Shown here in pieces: positions 23,647 through 32,411 of a stretch of 64,000 nt of DNA. The notes under the pieces were generated by a model that was not told the origin of the DNA, did no database searches, and saw only the letters and a list, made by a program, of their open reading frames with translations. The position numbers and the translations under genes were made by a program. Numbering within the stretch: position 1 is the stretch's first letter; each line of letters begins with the position of its first letter. Source of the DNA: a bacterium. GTDB taxonomy: Bacteria > 4484-113 > JAFGCY01. The DNA lies in contig JADZFO010000010.1 of assembly GCA_020849855.1 (NCBI GenBank), positions 26,211 through 90,210 on the forward strand. The letters run 5' to 3'.

Positions 23647-24672
23647 ATGCCGAGCTACGATTTCAGCCAGCTTGACGCCCTGCTTGATTCGCCCGAGGCC
23701 CAGATTGACGGCGGGTTGAGCCTGGTGCTGCGCTTTGGCGGACAGCAGGTCTATGCTCGCTCCGTCCGGCGGCACCTGGCGCGCTGGCGCCAGTACATCG
23801 CCTCCGCCACCAAGTGGACGACTGCCGCGCTGCTGCTGCGCCTTTGCAGCCATGAGGGCTTTGGCCTGAGCCTGGACGACCCGCCGGCGAAGTGGCTGCC
23901 CGGCTGGGGCGGAGACGACCCGCGCAAGGCGCGGATTACGCTGCGCATGCTGCTGAGCCATACACATGGCCTGCCGGCCGTGCCACAGGCGCTCAATGAG
24001 CGCTCGCTGAACCTGCATGAAGCGGCCATGGCCATCGGCCAGGAGGAGCTGCAGTTTGAACCCGGTGCCGGCTTTCTGTACAGCGAGGGCGGGATGCAGG
24101 TGGCCGGGGCGCTGGCGCAGACGGCCAGCGGACTTAGCTATCTGGAGCTTTTCGAGCGCGAGCTGAGCGAGCCCCTTGGCATCCCTGAGATGAACTTCAT
24201 CGGCCCCAGCGGTCAGCCCCCGCAGCAGCCGCACCTGGGCGGCGGGCTGCACTGCTGCGCCGAGGACTACTGCGTCTTTCTGGAAGCGCTGCATGACAAC
24301 TGGCGCCTGGCGCAGGGCGAGGAGCTGCCCGTCGGCAGCCCGGCCCGCAGCTTTGCGATCAGCCCGCCGCTGATGCGAGAGATGTTCGCCGAACGGACCG
24401 CCGGGATCGAGCCGCCCTTCGCCTCAACGCCCTATGTGCTGGTGCCGGGCATGCACCGCACCGGCTATGGCCTGGGCTGCTGGCGCGAGGAGCTGGATGC
24501 CGGGGGCGCGCTGCTTGTGGCCTCCAGCCAGGGCCTGCCGGGCACCAGCCCCTGGATCGACTTTGACACCGGCATCAGCGGCTGCCTCTGGGCCCTGAGC
24601 CACTTCGCCAAGGTCTATCCGCTCTACCGCGAGATCCGCCTGGCCGCGCGCAGGATCATCAAAGGCGGCTGA
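23647..24672 (+). CDS. Beta-lactamase family serine hydrolase
   Basis: A 341-residue cytoplasmic or exported serine hydrolase of the penicillin-binding-protein-like class C family. The catalytic S-x-x-K is S53-A-T-K56. The usual YxN is represented by YSEGG (Tyr conserved, Asn replaced), and LLSHTHGLP is the familiar helix after the active site. The start lacks a signal peptide, and the SxxK is close to the N-terminus. The substrate (ester, peptide or D-amino acid derivative) is unknown. A GACAAT box 12 bases upstream suggests a very short leader. Confidence 0.85.
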   Translation: MPSYDFSQLDALLDSPEAQIDGGLSLVLRFGGQQVYARSVRRHLARWRQYIASATKWTTAALLLRLCSHEGFGLSLDDPPAKWLPGWGGDDPRKARITLRMLLSHTHGLPAVPQALNERSLNLHEAAMAIGQEELQFEPGAGFLYSEGGMQVAGALAQTASGLSYLELFERELSEPLGIPEMNFIGPSGQPPQQPHLGGGLHCCAEDYCVFLEALHDNWRLAQGEELPVGSPARSFAISPPLMREMFAERTAGIEPPFASTPYVLVPGMHRTGYGLGCWREELDAGGALLVASSQGLPGTSPWIDFDTGISGCLWALSHFAKVYPLYREIRLAARRIIKGG

Positions 24673-24707
24673 GCAGGCAAGCGGCGTCCCATCCGCGCTG
24701 CGGCTGC

Positions 24708-24713
24708 TAAAAT
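24708..24713 (+). promoter_or_regulatory. -10 element of sucD
   Basis: TAAAAT lies about 56 bases before the ATG, in the gap after the serine hydrolase gene. TTAGGA just before the ATG is a modest ribosome binding site. Confidence 0.4.
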
Positions 24714-24769
24714 GCCTGCCTCACATCGCGCGTCCGCGCGCAGTCCAAGTTTAGGCTCAGGGGTTAGGA

Positions 24770-25657
24770 ATGGCGATCCTCGTCAACAATGAAAGCCGCG
24801 TCTGCGTGCAGGGCATCACGGGCCATGAGGGCAGTTTCCATGCCAGCGCCATGCTGGACTATGGCACCCAGGTGGTCTGCGGCGTAACCCCCGGCAAGGG
24901 CGGCCAGGTCTTCGAGCACGAGGGCCACAAGGTGCCGGTCTTTGACACCATGGCCCAGGCCATCGAGGAAACCGGCTGCGATGTGAGCTGCGTCTTTGTC
25001 CCGCCGCCAATGGCCGCCGACGCCGTCAGCGAGGCGGCGGAAGCCGGCATAGAGCTGATCGCCTGCATCACCGAGGGCATCCCGGTGCTGGACGGCCTGC
25101 GCCAGTACAACTACATCGCCCGCTATGGCGCGACGATGATCGGCCCCAACTGCCCCGGCCTGGTCAGTGTCGGCATGTGCAAGGTGGGCATCATGCCCGC
25201 GCGCATCTTCAGCCCGCAGCCCGGCCCGGTGGGCCTTATCAGCCGCTCGGGCACCCTGACCTATGAGGTGGTCAACGCCCTGACCGAGAACGGCCTGGGC
25301 CAGAGCACCTGCATCGGCATCGGCGGCGACCCGATCATTGGCACCACCTTCCTTGACCTGCTGATGGAGTTCGAGGAAGACCCCGACACCGAAGTGGTGG
25401 TGGTGATCGGCGAGATCGGCGGCTCCGACGAGGAGATGGCCGCCGAGTTCGTCAAGGAGATGAGCAAGCCGGTGGTCGGCTTCATCTCCGGCCGCACGGC
25501 GCCTCCCGGCAAGCGCATGGGCCACGCCGGTGCGATCGTTTCGGGCAATACCGGCACCGCGGCATCCAAGGTGGCGGCCTTCGAAGAGGCCGGCATCGTG
25601 CTGGCCAGCCTGACGATGGAGATCCCGGGCCTGGTCAAGACCGCGCTGGGGAAGTAG
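24770..25657 (+). CDS. sucD: Succinyl-CoA synthetase alpha subunit (ADP/GDP-forming)
   Basis: A 295-residue CoA-binding subunit of succinyl-CoA ligase in the TCA cycle. Signatures: [26 protein letters not shown], the CoA-binding GPNCPGL segment, [21 protein letters not shown], and [14 protein letters not shown] with the phosphorylated histidine H252. Length is as expected. The beta subunit gene (sucC), usually directly upstream, is not here; a serine hydrolase precedes it. It ends two bases from the convergent Abi-like gene, so there is no room for a separate terminator. Confidence 0.95.
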   Translation: MAILVNNESRVCVQGITGHEGSFHASAMLDYGTQVVCGVTPGKGGQVFEHEGHKVPVFDTMAQAIEETGCDVSCVFVPPPMAADAVSEAAEAGIELIACITEGIPVLDGLRQYNYIARYGATMIGPNCPGLVSVGMCKVGIMPARIFSPQPGPVGLISRSGTLTYEVVNALTENGLGQSTCIGIGGDPIIGTTFLDLLMEFEEDPDTEVVVVIGEIGGSDEEMAAEFVKEMSKPVVGFISGRTAPPGKRMGHAGAIVSGNTGTAASKVAAFEEAGIVLASLTMEIPGLVKTALGK

Positions 25658-25659
25658 GC

Positions 25660-26337
25660 CTAGGTTACCTTCTGCAGCTCCGCGAGATACGGTTGATAGC
25701 CAGTCTTATAGATATCAGCAAAGCGGTCGTATGGTCGCAGAGACTCGTACATGTCGGCGCTGAGCCACTTTGTCATTTCTACGACGTCCATGTGTGCCTC
25801 GTCCAGGTCAGCCCACTGCCAGATGGGTTCATGGTGAAAGACGCGGTTGCGCAGAAATCGGATTCGGAACAGCCTCCTGCGCAGATTGTGGTATCCAAGA
25901 TCCTTCCTTAGCGCATATGGAAAGGTCCTGCGAAGTGCATCTCCCTTCCAGAGTAGCCGCTCATGGTCCGCGGCGAACAGCCCGACCCAGAACCCAAGCG
26001 TCAGACCGGAAACGACGCGACCGATGTTAGGGTGCTTGCCCTCTCTTGCAAGTCTCTTCATCACCTTATCGACCTGATCAAGATCCCTGTTTGGCAGCAG
26101 CTTCCATTGTGGGTCCCACCATCTCCCTTTTCCAAGCTTGGTGGAAAGTGTTCGCTGGACTCTGTTTCGCAGAGCAATCTCCAGGCCATTGAGCGGCAGG
26201 TAGAGACTTTCACAAAGCCCCATGTTCCAGAGATATCGCGATAGAGTCTCCGGTAGATGAGCTGCGTTCAAGCTCCCATATGGCTGCAAACGGTCTCGGC
26301 TAAGTACATGCTCCATCAATTCCTGGAGATCAAGCAA
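25660..26337 (-). CDS. Abi-like HEPN-type protein
   Basis: A 225-residue protein of the type seen in Abi_2/AbiD/F-like abortive infection proteins. The C-terminal R163-N-R-V-F-H168 (RxxxxH) is the HEPN ribonuclease motif, and the N-terminal SRYLWNMGLCESLYLPLNGLEIALRN region fits the helical family core. Predicted role: an RNA-cutting toxin or phage-defence effector. No antitoxin gene lies beside it. GC is lower than in the neighbours, which suggests recent gain. The start is uncertain: TTG at 26337 with GGGAAG upstream, or ATG at 26316 with AGGAA. Confidence 0.7.
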   Translation of the reverse strand: MLDLQELMEHVLSRDRLQPYGSLNAAHLPETLSRYLWNMGLCESLYLPLNGLEIALRNRVQRTLSTKLGKGRWWDPQWKLLPNRDLDQVDKVMKRLAREGKHPNIGRVVSGLTLGFWVGLFAADHERLLWKGDALRRTFPYALRKDLGYHNLRRRLFRIRFLRNRVFHHEPIWQWADLDEAHMDVVEMTKWLSADMYESLRPYDRFADIYKTGYQPYLAELQKVT

Positions 26338-26623
26338 TCTTGTTACTTCCCAAGGTAGAATCTGTTTGGTACCCCGGAGCTTCCTCTCCCGCCAAGGTCT
26401 ACGTGCCGGCGGCGGTGACGATTCCGGGGCTTTTCATTTTAGCTCGGCTTTCTTGCTCAGTGGCGCCGTCAAGGTACATGCGATGCTGCCGTTGTTTCCA
26501 GTGCTTCACGCTCCTTCCCGCACGGCATCTTCCTTGGTGCGGGGTTTAAGGGAAGCAGGCTCAAGGGCGCATCAAGTCCCGATCAATTCCTCCGCAGACC
26601 GGGCGGCTTTGCCTGCCGCGCAC
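26338..26623. other. Intergenic region between divergent genes
   Basis: About 290 bases with lower GC on the left side. It contains CCCCGGA and TCCGGGG about 50 bases apart, followed by CTTTTCATTTT. This could be a loose terminator remnant, but no gene before it would use it. No RNA gene or coding frame was recognised. Confidence 0.35.
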
Positions 26624-26629
26624 TAGAAT
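26624..26629 (+). promoter_or_regulatory. -10 element of the alpha/beta hydrolase gene
   Basis: TAGAAT lies 34 bases before the ATG, with a GGGAG ribosome binding site between. Confidence 0.45.
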
Positions 26630-26663
26630 CAGCCAGCCGCTGCCTGCGGTGCGGGAGCAAGAG

Positions 26664-28523
26664 ATGCCCGAGTACCCCGTGATTCTGCTGCGTGGATTTG
26701 ACCCGGTGGGCGGCGCGGACCGCGACCCCTTCACCGGCTATAACGACGGCACGGCTTATACCGGCGCGGTCTACCAGAGCCGTGACTTCGAGGGCTTCGT
26801 CATCAACTTCTACAAGGACGCCAGCCGCTCCTACCGCGACACGATCAACGTCTTTCGCTTCCATCCGCCCCTGCCCCTGCCGCATCCCGAGCTGGGCTTC
26901 GGCCTGGCGGACTCCTGCTTCAGCAAGGCCGACCCGGAGAAGTACCAGGCCTGGCAGCAGTTGGGGCAGAGTGACCCGGCGCAGGCCGCGCGCAGCCTGT
27001 GGGTCTTCAACTACTACGCGGCCAGCCAGGGCAATGTCTTCAAGCGCCGCGGCTTCCGCACCGTGCCCTACTTCGCCCGCGAGCTGCAGCGCTTCATAGA
27101 ACAGGTGCTGAAGCTGACCAAGGGCGGCAAGGTGAACATCATCGCTCACTCCATGGGCGGCGTGATCCTGCGGCACCTGGTACAGCGGCGCTATAAGGAC
27201 AAGGCCGATGCGCAGCGCCGGATCAACCGCATCGTGACCCTCGGCTCGCCCCTGACCGGGATCAGCTATATGGAGGGCGGGGTGGTGGAGGCCCTGCGCA
27301 GCCTGCTGGGCCTCGGCGACCAGAGCGAACTTGACGCCATGGACCCCTCGGAGATCCTGAAGCCGGCGCTCAAGCTGGGCGAGCTGGGCGGTGACAGCGA
27401 CTTCCTGCCCTCGGCGGACACGGATATCCAGCCGGCCAACCATTATGGCCTGATTAACGCCGCGCTGTGGGACGGCAAGAAGAAGATCAGCAGTGATGAG
27501 AAGGAGGCACTGGCCCGGCGCATCGACCTGGACTTTGACCCGCGGCGCTGGCTGTGCGTGGTGGGCACTGACCCCGAAAGCTACAGCGCCGCGCTGGGCC
27601 GCTTGGGCAGCGCGCTGCGCGGACACGGCGGGCGTACCGACGGCCTGGTGGCCCAGGACAACGCCTGGCTGGAGGGCTCGCCGCGCAGCTATCTGCACAA
27701 GCCCCATGGCGGGCCCGACGGCCTGCAAACTTCGCGCGAGAGCTATGAGGTGGCGACGCGCTTCTTCTTTGGCACGCATGACATCAGCGTGCGCCTGAAG
27801 GCCGGCGGGGTGATCGCCAACTTCGACCGCAACAGCCAGTACTACCTTGGCGCCTCGATCAAGGTCCGCGGTGTGGACTTCTTCCTGCACCAGATGGACC
27901 GCGAAAGCAAGAACTGCATCGTGCTGTTTGAGCCCGGCCGCGAAAGCGACTGGCTGGGCCTGGAGGCCGGGCAGCGCGCGCGCCTGAAGCAGGAAATCCT
28001 GCTCTGGGAGGGCAGCCTGGACATGACCCGCGCGCTCTCCAGCGGGCAGATGGTCTTCCGCTTCGACTTCAACCTGTACGGCGAGGACAAGCCCAGCCTG
28101 CTGAACCCCCTGCGCCTGCTTTCGCTGAAGCACAGCGACCAGATCGTGGCCCAGGAGCAGTTTGTGGCGATCTTCACGCCCAGCCCGGACCGGCTCTACT
28201 GGTTCCGCAACAGCAAGGAGATCGTGGGCATGGCGGCGCAGATGCTGAAGTCGCCGATGAGCGTGGGCATCAAGTCGGCGGCGGTGAAGGCCAGCGGGGA
28301 TGTGGCGCAGCAGAACGTGAACAGCTTCCTGGCCCAGCTGGCCGCCAGTGAGAAGCAGGGCATCAAGACACTCAGCGCAGGGCCGGACGGCGCGCCGGCG
28401 GGGACGCAGTATGTCTATGACTGCACGGTGAAGGGCGACACCTATACCATCGACGGCCTGCCGGTGGACACCCTGAGCTTCCACGGCGAGCTGCTGGTGC
28501 AGATCAGCAAGCGCAAGGATTAG
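26664..28523 (+). CDS. Alpha/beta hydrolase (lipase/PGAP1-like)
   Basis: A 619-residue cytoplasmic-looking protein. The N-terminal 380 residues hold an alpha/beta hydrolase with VILLRGFDPVGG as the oxyanion-side strand and the nucleophile elbow IIAHSMGGVI (S163). A catalytic Asp is plausible near DGLVAQDNAWLEG, and the His near LHKPHGGPDG. The pattern fits the lecithin-acyltransferase/PGAP1-like lipase group. The last 240 residues (VRLKAGGVIANFDRNSQYYLGASIKVRG onward) form an unrecognised beta-rich region. The ATG was chosen for its GGGAG site; an in-frame GTG lies five codons earlier. No signal peptide and no partner genes. Confidence 0.75.
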   Translation: MPEYPVILLRGFDPVGGADRDPFTGYNDGTAYTGAVYQSRDFEGFVINFYKDASRSYRDTINVFRFHPPLPLPHPELGFGLADSCFSKADPEKYQAWQQLGQSDPAQAARSLWVFNYYAASQGNVFKRRGFRTVPYFARELQRFIEQVLKLTKGGKVNIIAHSMGGVILRHLVQRRYKDKADAQRRINRIVTLGSPLTGISYMEGGVVEALRSLLGLGDQSELDAMDPSEILKPALKLGELGGDSDFLPSADTDIQPANHYGLINAALWDGKKKISSDEKEALARRIDLDFDPRRWLCVVGTDPESYSAALGRLGSALRGHGGRTDGLVAQDNAWLEGSPRSYLHKPHGGPDGLQTSRESYEVATRFFFGTHDISVRLKAGGVIANFDRNSQYYLGASIKVRGVDFFLHQMDRESKNCIVLFEPGRESDWLGLEAGQRARLKQEILLWEGSLDMTRALSSGQMVFRFDFNLYGEDKPSLLNPLRLLSLKHSDQIVAQEQFVAIFTPSPDRLYWFRNSKEIVGMAAQMLKSPMSVGIKSAAVKASGDVAQQNVNSFLAQLAASEKQGIKTLSAGPDGAPAGTQYVYDCTVKGDTYTIDGLPVDTLSFHGELLVQISKRKD

Positions 28524-28633
28524 CGGGCGCAGGGACTGGCCACAAAGGGTCCAGCGGGCGCAGGACTGGCAGACGCGGAACCGGCGCAGCAAAAGCGGCG
28601 GATTGTGCCAGGGTAGTCGGGCCTGCGCGGAGC

Positions 28634-29158
28634 TTAGTTAATCGCGTAGAGGTCCGGGAGCTGGCGCCAGCGCTGCTCGAAGTCGAGGCCGTAGCCGACC
28701 ACGAACTTGTCGGGGATGCTGAAGCCGCAGTAGTCCAGCTGCAGGTCCACCTCGCGGCGGTGCGGGCGGTCCAGCAGGGCGCAGATCGCCAGGCTGGCCA
28801 CCTTGCGCGCCTGCAGCATCTCCTTGATGTAGTGCAGGGTGCGCCCGGAATCGAGGATGTCCTCCACCACCAGGACATGGCGGCTCTCGACGCTCTCCTC
28901 CAGGTCCTTGACCAGCTTGACCTGGCCCGAGGAGGATTCGCCGGCATAGGAGCTGACCGCGATGAAGTCGTAGCTGATCTCGATGTCGATGCTGCGGCTC
29001 AGATCGGCCAGGAAGGTGGTCGCCCCGCGCAGCACGCCCACCAGGTGCAGGCTGCGGCCTTCATAGTCCGCGCTGATCTGCGCACCTAGTTCGCGCACGC
29101 GGGCGGCGATGTCGTCGGCACTGTGGAGGAGCTGGAAATAGCTCGGGATATCGAGCAT
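28634..29158 (-). CDS. hpt: Hypoxanthine phosphoribosyltransferase
   Basis: A 174-residue purine salvage enzyme converting hypoxanthine (or guanine) and PRPP to IMP (or GMP). The PRPP-binding motif is VLVVEDILDSGRTL. LVGVLRGATTFLADL is the pyrophosphate loop, ISYDFIAVSSY is the flexible loop, and VGYGLDFEQRWRQLPDLYAI is the C-terminal signature. Length is typical. The frame extends seven codons upstream, but TATGCT/TATCCT boxes lie there, so the internal ATG is preferred, with a very short leader. Confidence 0.93.
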   Translation of the reverse strand: MLDIPSYFQLLHSADDIAARVRELGAQISADYEGRSLHLVGVLRGATTFLADLSRSIDIEISYDFIAVSSYAGESSSGQVKLVKDLEESVESRHVLVVEDILDSGRTLHYIKEMLQARKVASLAICALLDRPHRREVDLQLDYCGFSIPDKFVVGYGLDFEQRWRQLPDLYAIN

Positions 29159-29341
29159 GGCAGGGAGATAGGATAGCATACCCGGACCGGTGGCGCCCCG
29201 CGGCGGCGGCCAGGGCGGCCCGGCTTTAAGCCAATTTTCAACGGGCAGGCAAGCTCAGCGGGAACTGACATATATAAGGTGTGGTCTAAACGCCCGGTGC
29301 TCGCTGAGGCTGTAACCAGCAGGCCCGGGCGGGCGTCTGGG

Positions 29342-29347
29342 TATAAT
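29342..29347 (+). promoter_or_regulatory. Consensus -10 at the start of the pilus locus
   Basis: Perfect TATAAT in GGGTATAATGTCC. The same GGGTATAAT context precedes the giant pilin gene (37555). No good -35. The leader to the first pilin is about 95 bases. Confidence 0.6.
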
Positions 29348-29449
29348 GTCCGGGTAGCGAGCGCCGCGGGCGCTGCGCGCCTTACTTTCAGGCCTGGCCT
29401 GGAAGCATGCTGAGAGAGGCTGAGCGATTTGGCCGGAAGGATGGACGAA

Positions 29450-30916
29450 ATGTCAACTAATACGGGCCGCCCGCGGGGCAGCAGGCGTCTGCGCCGGGGT
29501 TTTTCGCTGATTGAAATCCTGGTGGTCCTGCTGATCCTGGCCATTCTGATTTCAATTGTGGTGCCGACCCTGATCGCCACCCAGCCCCAGCGCAACCTGG
29601 CCTCCGCCAGTGAGCGCTTCGCCAACGACATCAACTACTGCCGCTCCAAGGCTGAAGCCACGGGCAACGATATCTACATGGCCTTCGAGTGCCAGCTGGA
29701 TGAGAACAGCGTGGAGGGCTATTACGAGGAAAGCAGCAACAGCTTCCTGGACAGCCCCAGCCGCAACGGCAACTCCTATATCTCCCCGGGCAACCCGGGC
29801 GTGAAGCGCACGGCGCGGGCCTATTACATCGTTGAGGCCCGTCCGCGCACCAAGGGTGACGGCAGCGCTTATACATATCTGGACTGGCTGAACGATTACG
29901 ACGTCTGGAACGCCGGCAACGGCGACTACCCGGTGGAGCCGCTCTTCCCCTTCAGCACCGACGACACCGCCCTGAGCGGCACCCTGCCGGATCCGAGCCT
30001 TGGCGCCTTCAACGCCTTCGCCGCGCCGCTCTCGATCTTCCCGCAGCACATGATCTTCGGCGGCGGCGGCACCACCTACGCCCAGCGCCACTTCAACCAG
30101 AAGGGCCTGACCGGCGGTGACTGGCGCAACGGCGACCCCGACGACCAGATCTACAAGACCTTCTGCGTGGCCGATGAGGCCGAGATCCTGTCCTACGACC
30201 AGAACACCGCCGACGTGAACATCGACCGCTTCCCGGCCGGCGACCCCAACGGTGAGCGCACCTACGACCCCACGCCGGGCGGCCTGAACGGCGGCAACGG
30301 CGGCAGCCGCGGTGACCATCCGCGCCTGCAGGAGCAGGTGGTGGACTACGTGCTGCTCAAGCGCGTCGAGCTGCCCGAGCACGTCTTCTTCATCAACCCC
30401 TGGCAGAACTACTTCGTCACCGGCTGGTATGACAACGGCGGCGGCGTGAACTATGTGCGCCAGGACATGCAGTTCCTGCAGTACCTCTGGGCCTTTGATT
30501 CCAGCGGCGCCGTCAGCCTGCGCCAGTGGGGCTATGACCCCGAGTCCTTCCCCGACGGCAGCTATGCCGGCCTGGTGCATGGCGAGCCGGTGGATGTCGG
30601 CTCCAACTACCCGGTGGTACGGATGATGTGGATGGCGCTGGACGAGTGCCTCGACTTCAGCGGCTCCAGCTCGGTCATCCCGACCAACAAGAAGAGCCAG
30701 CAGGAATCCAGCGGCCGCCTCTTCGGCCTCTGGCCGATGAACGGCAAGCATTTCGTGGAAGACTACGCCCCCAACGACCGCACGCGCCAGATCAACCCTG
30801 ACGACCCGGCGCTGGACGTGGGCAATGTCAACAACGTCAGCCAGGGCGACCAGGGCAACTTCCCGCAGTTCCAGCGCGAAGTGGCCTACAGCCAGAATTT
30901 CCTGGTCGCACCCTAA
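29450..30916 (+). CDS. Type IV pilin-like protein (GspH/FimT-like position)
   Basis: A 488-residue protein with a type III prepilin N-terminus: a basic leader ending RRLRRG, then FSLIEILVVLLILAILISIV with Glu5. The leader would be removed and the new Phe methylated by a prepilin peptidase, which is not in this window. The helix is followed by SASERFANDINYCRSKAEATGNDIYMAF, as in GspH/FimT minor pilins. Then comes an unusually long globular region (about 440 residues against roughly 120 in known family members). The ATG with GGAAGG nine bases upstream was preferred over an in-frame ATG three codons before. First gene of the pilus block. Confidence 0.85.
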   Translation: MSTNTGRPRGSRRLRRGFSLIEILVVLLILAILISIVVPTLIATQPQRNLASASERFANDINYCRSKAEATGNDIYMAFECQLDENSVEGYYEESSNSFLDSPSRNGNSYISPGNPGVKRTARAYYIVEARPRTKGDGSAYTYLDWLNDYDVWNAGNGDYPVEPLFPFSTDDTALSGTLPDPSLGAFNAFAAPLSIFPQHMIFGGGGTTYAQRHFNQKGLTGGDWRNGDPDDQIYKTFCVADEAEILSYDQNTADVNIDRFPAGDPNGERTYDPTPGGLNGGNGGSRGDHPRLQEQVVDYVLLKRVELPEHVFFINPWQNYFVTGWYDNGGGVNYVRQDMQFLQYLWAFDSSGAVSLRQWGYDPESFPDGSYAGLVHGEPVDVGSNYPVVRMMWMALDECLDFSGSSSVIPTNKKSQQESSGRLFGLWPMNGKHFVEDYAPNDRTRQINPDDPALDVGNVNNVSQGDQGNFPQFQREVAYSQNFLVAP

Positions 30917-30932
30917 GCAGATAGTTAAACCG

Positions 30933-30960
30933 GGCCCGGCAGCCCTCAGGCGGCCGGGCC
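30933..30960 (+). terminator. GC-rich hairpin after the first pilin gene
   Basis: A perfect 8-bp stem GGCCCGGC / GCCGGGCC with a 12-base loop. The T run is poor (TGTTG), so termination may be partial. Confidence 0.5.
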
Positions 30961-30999
30961 TGTTGCATGCGGGGCGGCTTCAAGAGCGCCGCGCAGGGG

Positions 31000-31005
31000 T
31001 AAAAT
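31000..31005 (+). promoter_or_regulatory. -10 element of the second pilin gene
   Basis: TAAAAT in GGGGTAAAATAAG, about 60 bases before the start and just after the hairpin, consistent with an independent promoter for this gene. Confidence 0.45.
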
Positions 31006-31065
31006 AAGCTGCCGGGCCCCGTGGCCCGGAGGCGGCGCTGCCGCCAGAGCTCAAGGTGGAATAAG

Positions 31066-32166
31066 GTGAATCAGCATATGACTGCCAAGCAGATGCCCCG
31101 GCGCTGTAAGCGTGCCGGTTTCTCGCTGCTCGAGCTGCTGGTCGCGCTGACCATCCTGGCCATTGCGCTGATCCCCGTAGCCTACTTCTACAGCAAGTCG
31201 CTGCAGAGCGTTGAAGAGGCCGGCATCCGCACCCGGGCCCTGACCCTGGCCCAGGAGCGCCTGGCCGAGCTGCGCCAGATGCCCTATGACCAGATCCGCA
31301 GCAACATCACCATGTCCGGCGAGCAGCGCTCGGTGTTTTCTTCCACCGGCGATATCGACCTGAGCATGGAGGACTGGACGGGCAACGACTTTGAGGTCGC
31401 CGGGCGGATCAGCCTGCGCGGCAGCGAGCATGCCGGGATGTTCTTCTTCCCGCTGCCGCTGGACTTCAACCCCTACCAGCCGCAGACCCAGGGCTACAAC
31501 AACGCGATCGGCGTGAACCACTACGCGCCCTTCAACCCCCTCGGCACCGTGGCCGACGGGCATGTGAACTTCAACGACGGCTCCGGCAACAACCTGGACT
31601 ACGAATACGAGCCGATCGGCTTCTATACGCAGAAGATCCTCAACCGCAACCGCAGCCTGGCGGTGGCCGACCTTTCCGACATCTCGATGGCGGACCGCCG
31701 CACTATCCCGGCGCTTGAGCCGGCCCTGAACATCGACGGCACCGGCACCGCGGTGGACAACTTCCGCTTCGGCACCCAGGAAGAGGCTGACAAGTACGCC
31801 ATTTACGGCCGGCGCACCATCATCATGGACACCGTGCCCAGCTACATGATCTTCGACAACGACGGCGACACCTTCGCGCCGGATGACGACCGCGACGGCG
31901 GCGCCACGGCCCTCGACCCCTATCCCCTGGGCAAGGGCCCGGACAATAAGTTCCAGAAGATCAGCCGCTATGGCCTGGGCAAGGAAGTCACGGTCATCGT
32001 CTTCTGGCTGCCCCGCGACGCCACTGATGGCTATGTCGACGCCGACGACCTGAACAAGATCGAGCTCAAGACCTTCATCCCCGACCCGAAGGCCTTCAAG
32101 AGCGGTGAGCCCAGCCAGGGCAGTGGCGTCAGCCGCAACGACAACCTGTTCATCACCACTGACTAA
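31066..32166 (+). CDS. Minor pilin, GspI/PilV-like
   Basis: A 366-residue protein with the prepilin signature RRCKRAG / FSLLELLVALTILAIALIP. The VALTILAIALIPVAYFYSKSLQS helix and the following TRALTLAQERLAELRQMPYDQ are characteristic of the I/V class of minor pseudopilins. The globular part is again much longer than usual. GTG start with AAGGTGG at good spacing; an in-frame ATG four codons later is also possible. A second in-frame Met does not change the mature protein. Confidence 0.85.
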   Translation: MNQHMTAKQMPRRCKRAGFSLLELLVALTILAIALIPVAYFYSKSLQSVEEAGIRTRALTLAQERLAELRQMPYDQIRSNITMSGEQRSVFSSTGDIDLSMEDWTGNDFEVAGRISLRGSEHAGMFFFPLPLDFNPYQPQTQGYNNAIGVNHYAPFNPLGTVADGHVNFNDGSGNNLDYEYEPIGFYTQKILNRNRSLAVADLSDISMADRRTIPALEPALNIDGTGTAVDNFRFGTQEEADKYAIYGRRTIIMDTVPSYMIFDNDGDTFAPDDDRDGGATALDPYPLGKGPDNKFQKISRYGLGKEVTVIVFWLPRDATDGYVDADDLNKIELKTFIPDPKAFKSGEPSQGSGVSRNDNLFITTD

Positions 32167-32268
32167 GGCTCCTTCACAGTCCAGCAGCCGCGCCCCCCGG
32201 GGGCCCTGCTTTGCGCGTACAGCGCCAGCCCGCCGGAGCTGCGGGAATGTCAGGCGCGGGGCCCTTCG

Positions 32269-32298
32269 TTTACTAGTGGATGTAACCTGACATATAAT
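32269..32298 (+). promoter_or_regulatory. Promoter of the GspG-like pilin trio
   Basis: TATAAT (32293-32298) with a TTTACT -35-like hexamer 18 bases upstream. About 105 bases of leader precede the ATG of the first of three tightly linked pilin genes. Confidence 0.55.
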
Positions 32299-32411
32299 CG
32301 TCCGTCTGAGTAAAGTGGCGGTCCGGGGCAGGCGGTCTTACAGCCCGCCTGGGACAGGCCGGGAAAACTTTGCGATCTGCGAACGCACTTGAATCAAGCG
32401 AGGCCAGCGAA

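Noticed and set aside
26361-26440. Terminator or tRNA-like fold in the gap before the hydrolase gene
   Set aside because: CCCCGGA and TCCGGGG are about 50 bases apart with no consistent inner pairing, and no T-loop GTTCRANNC consensus was seen.
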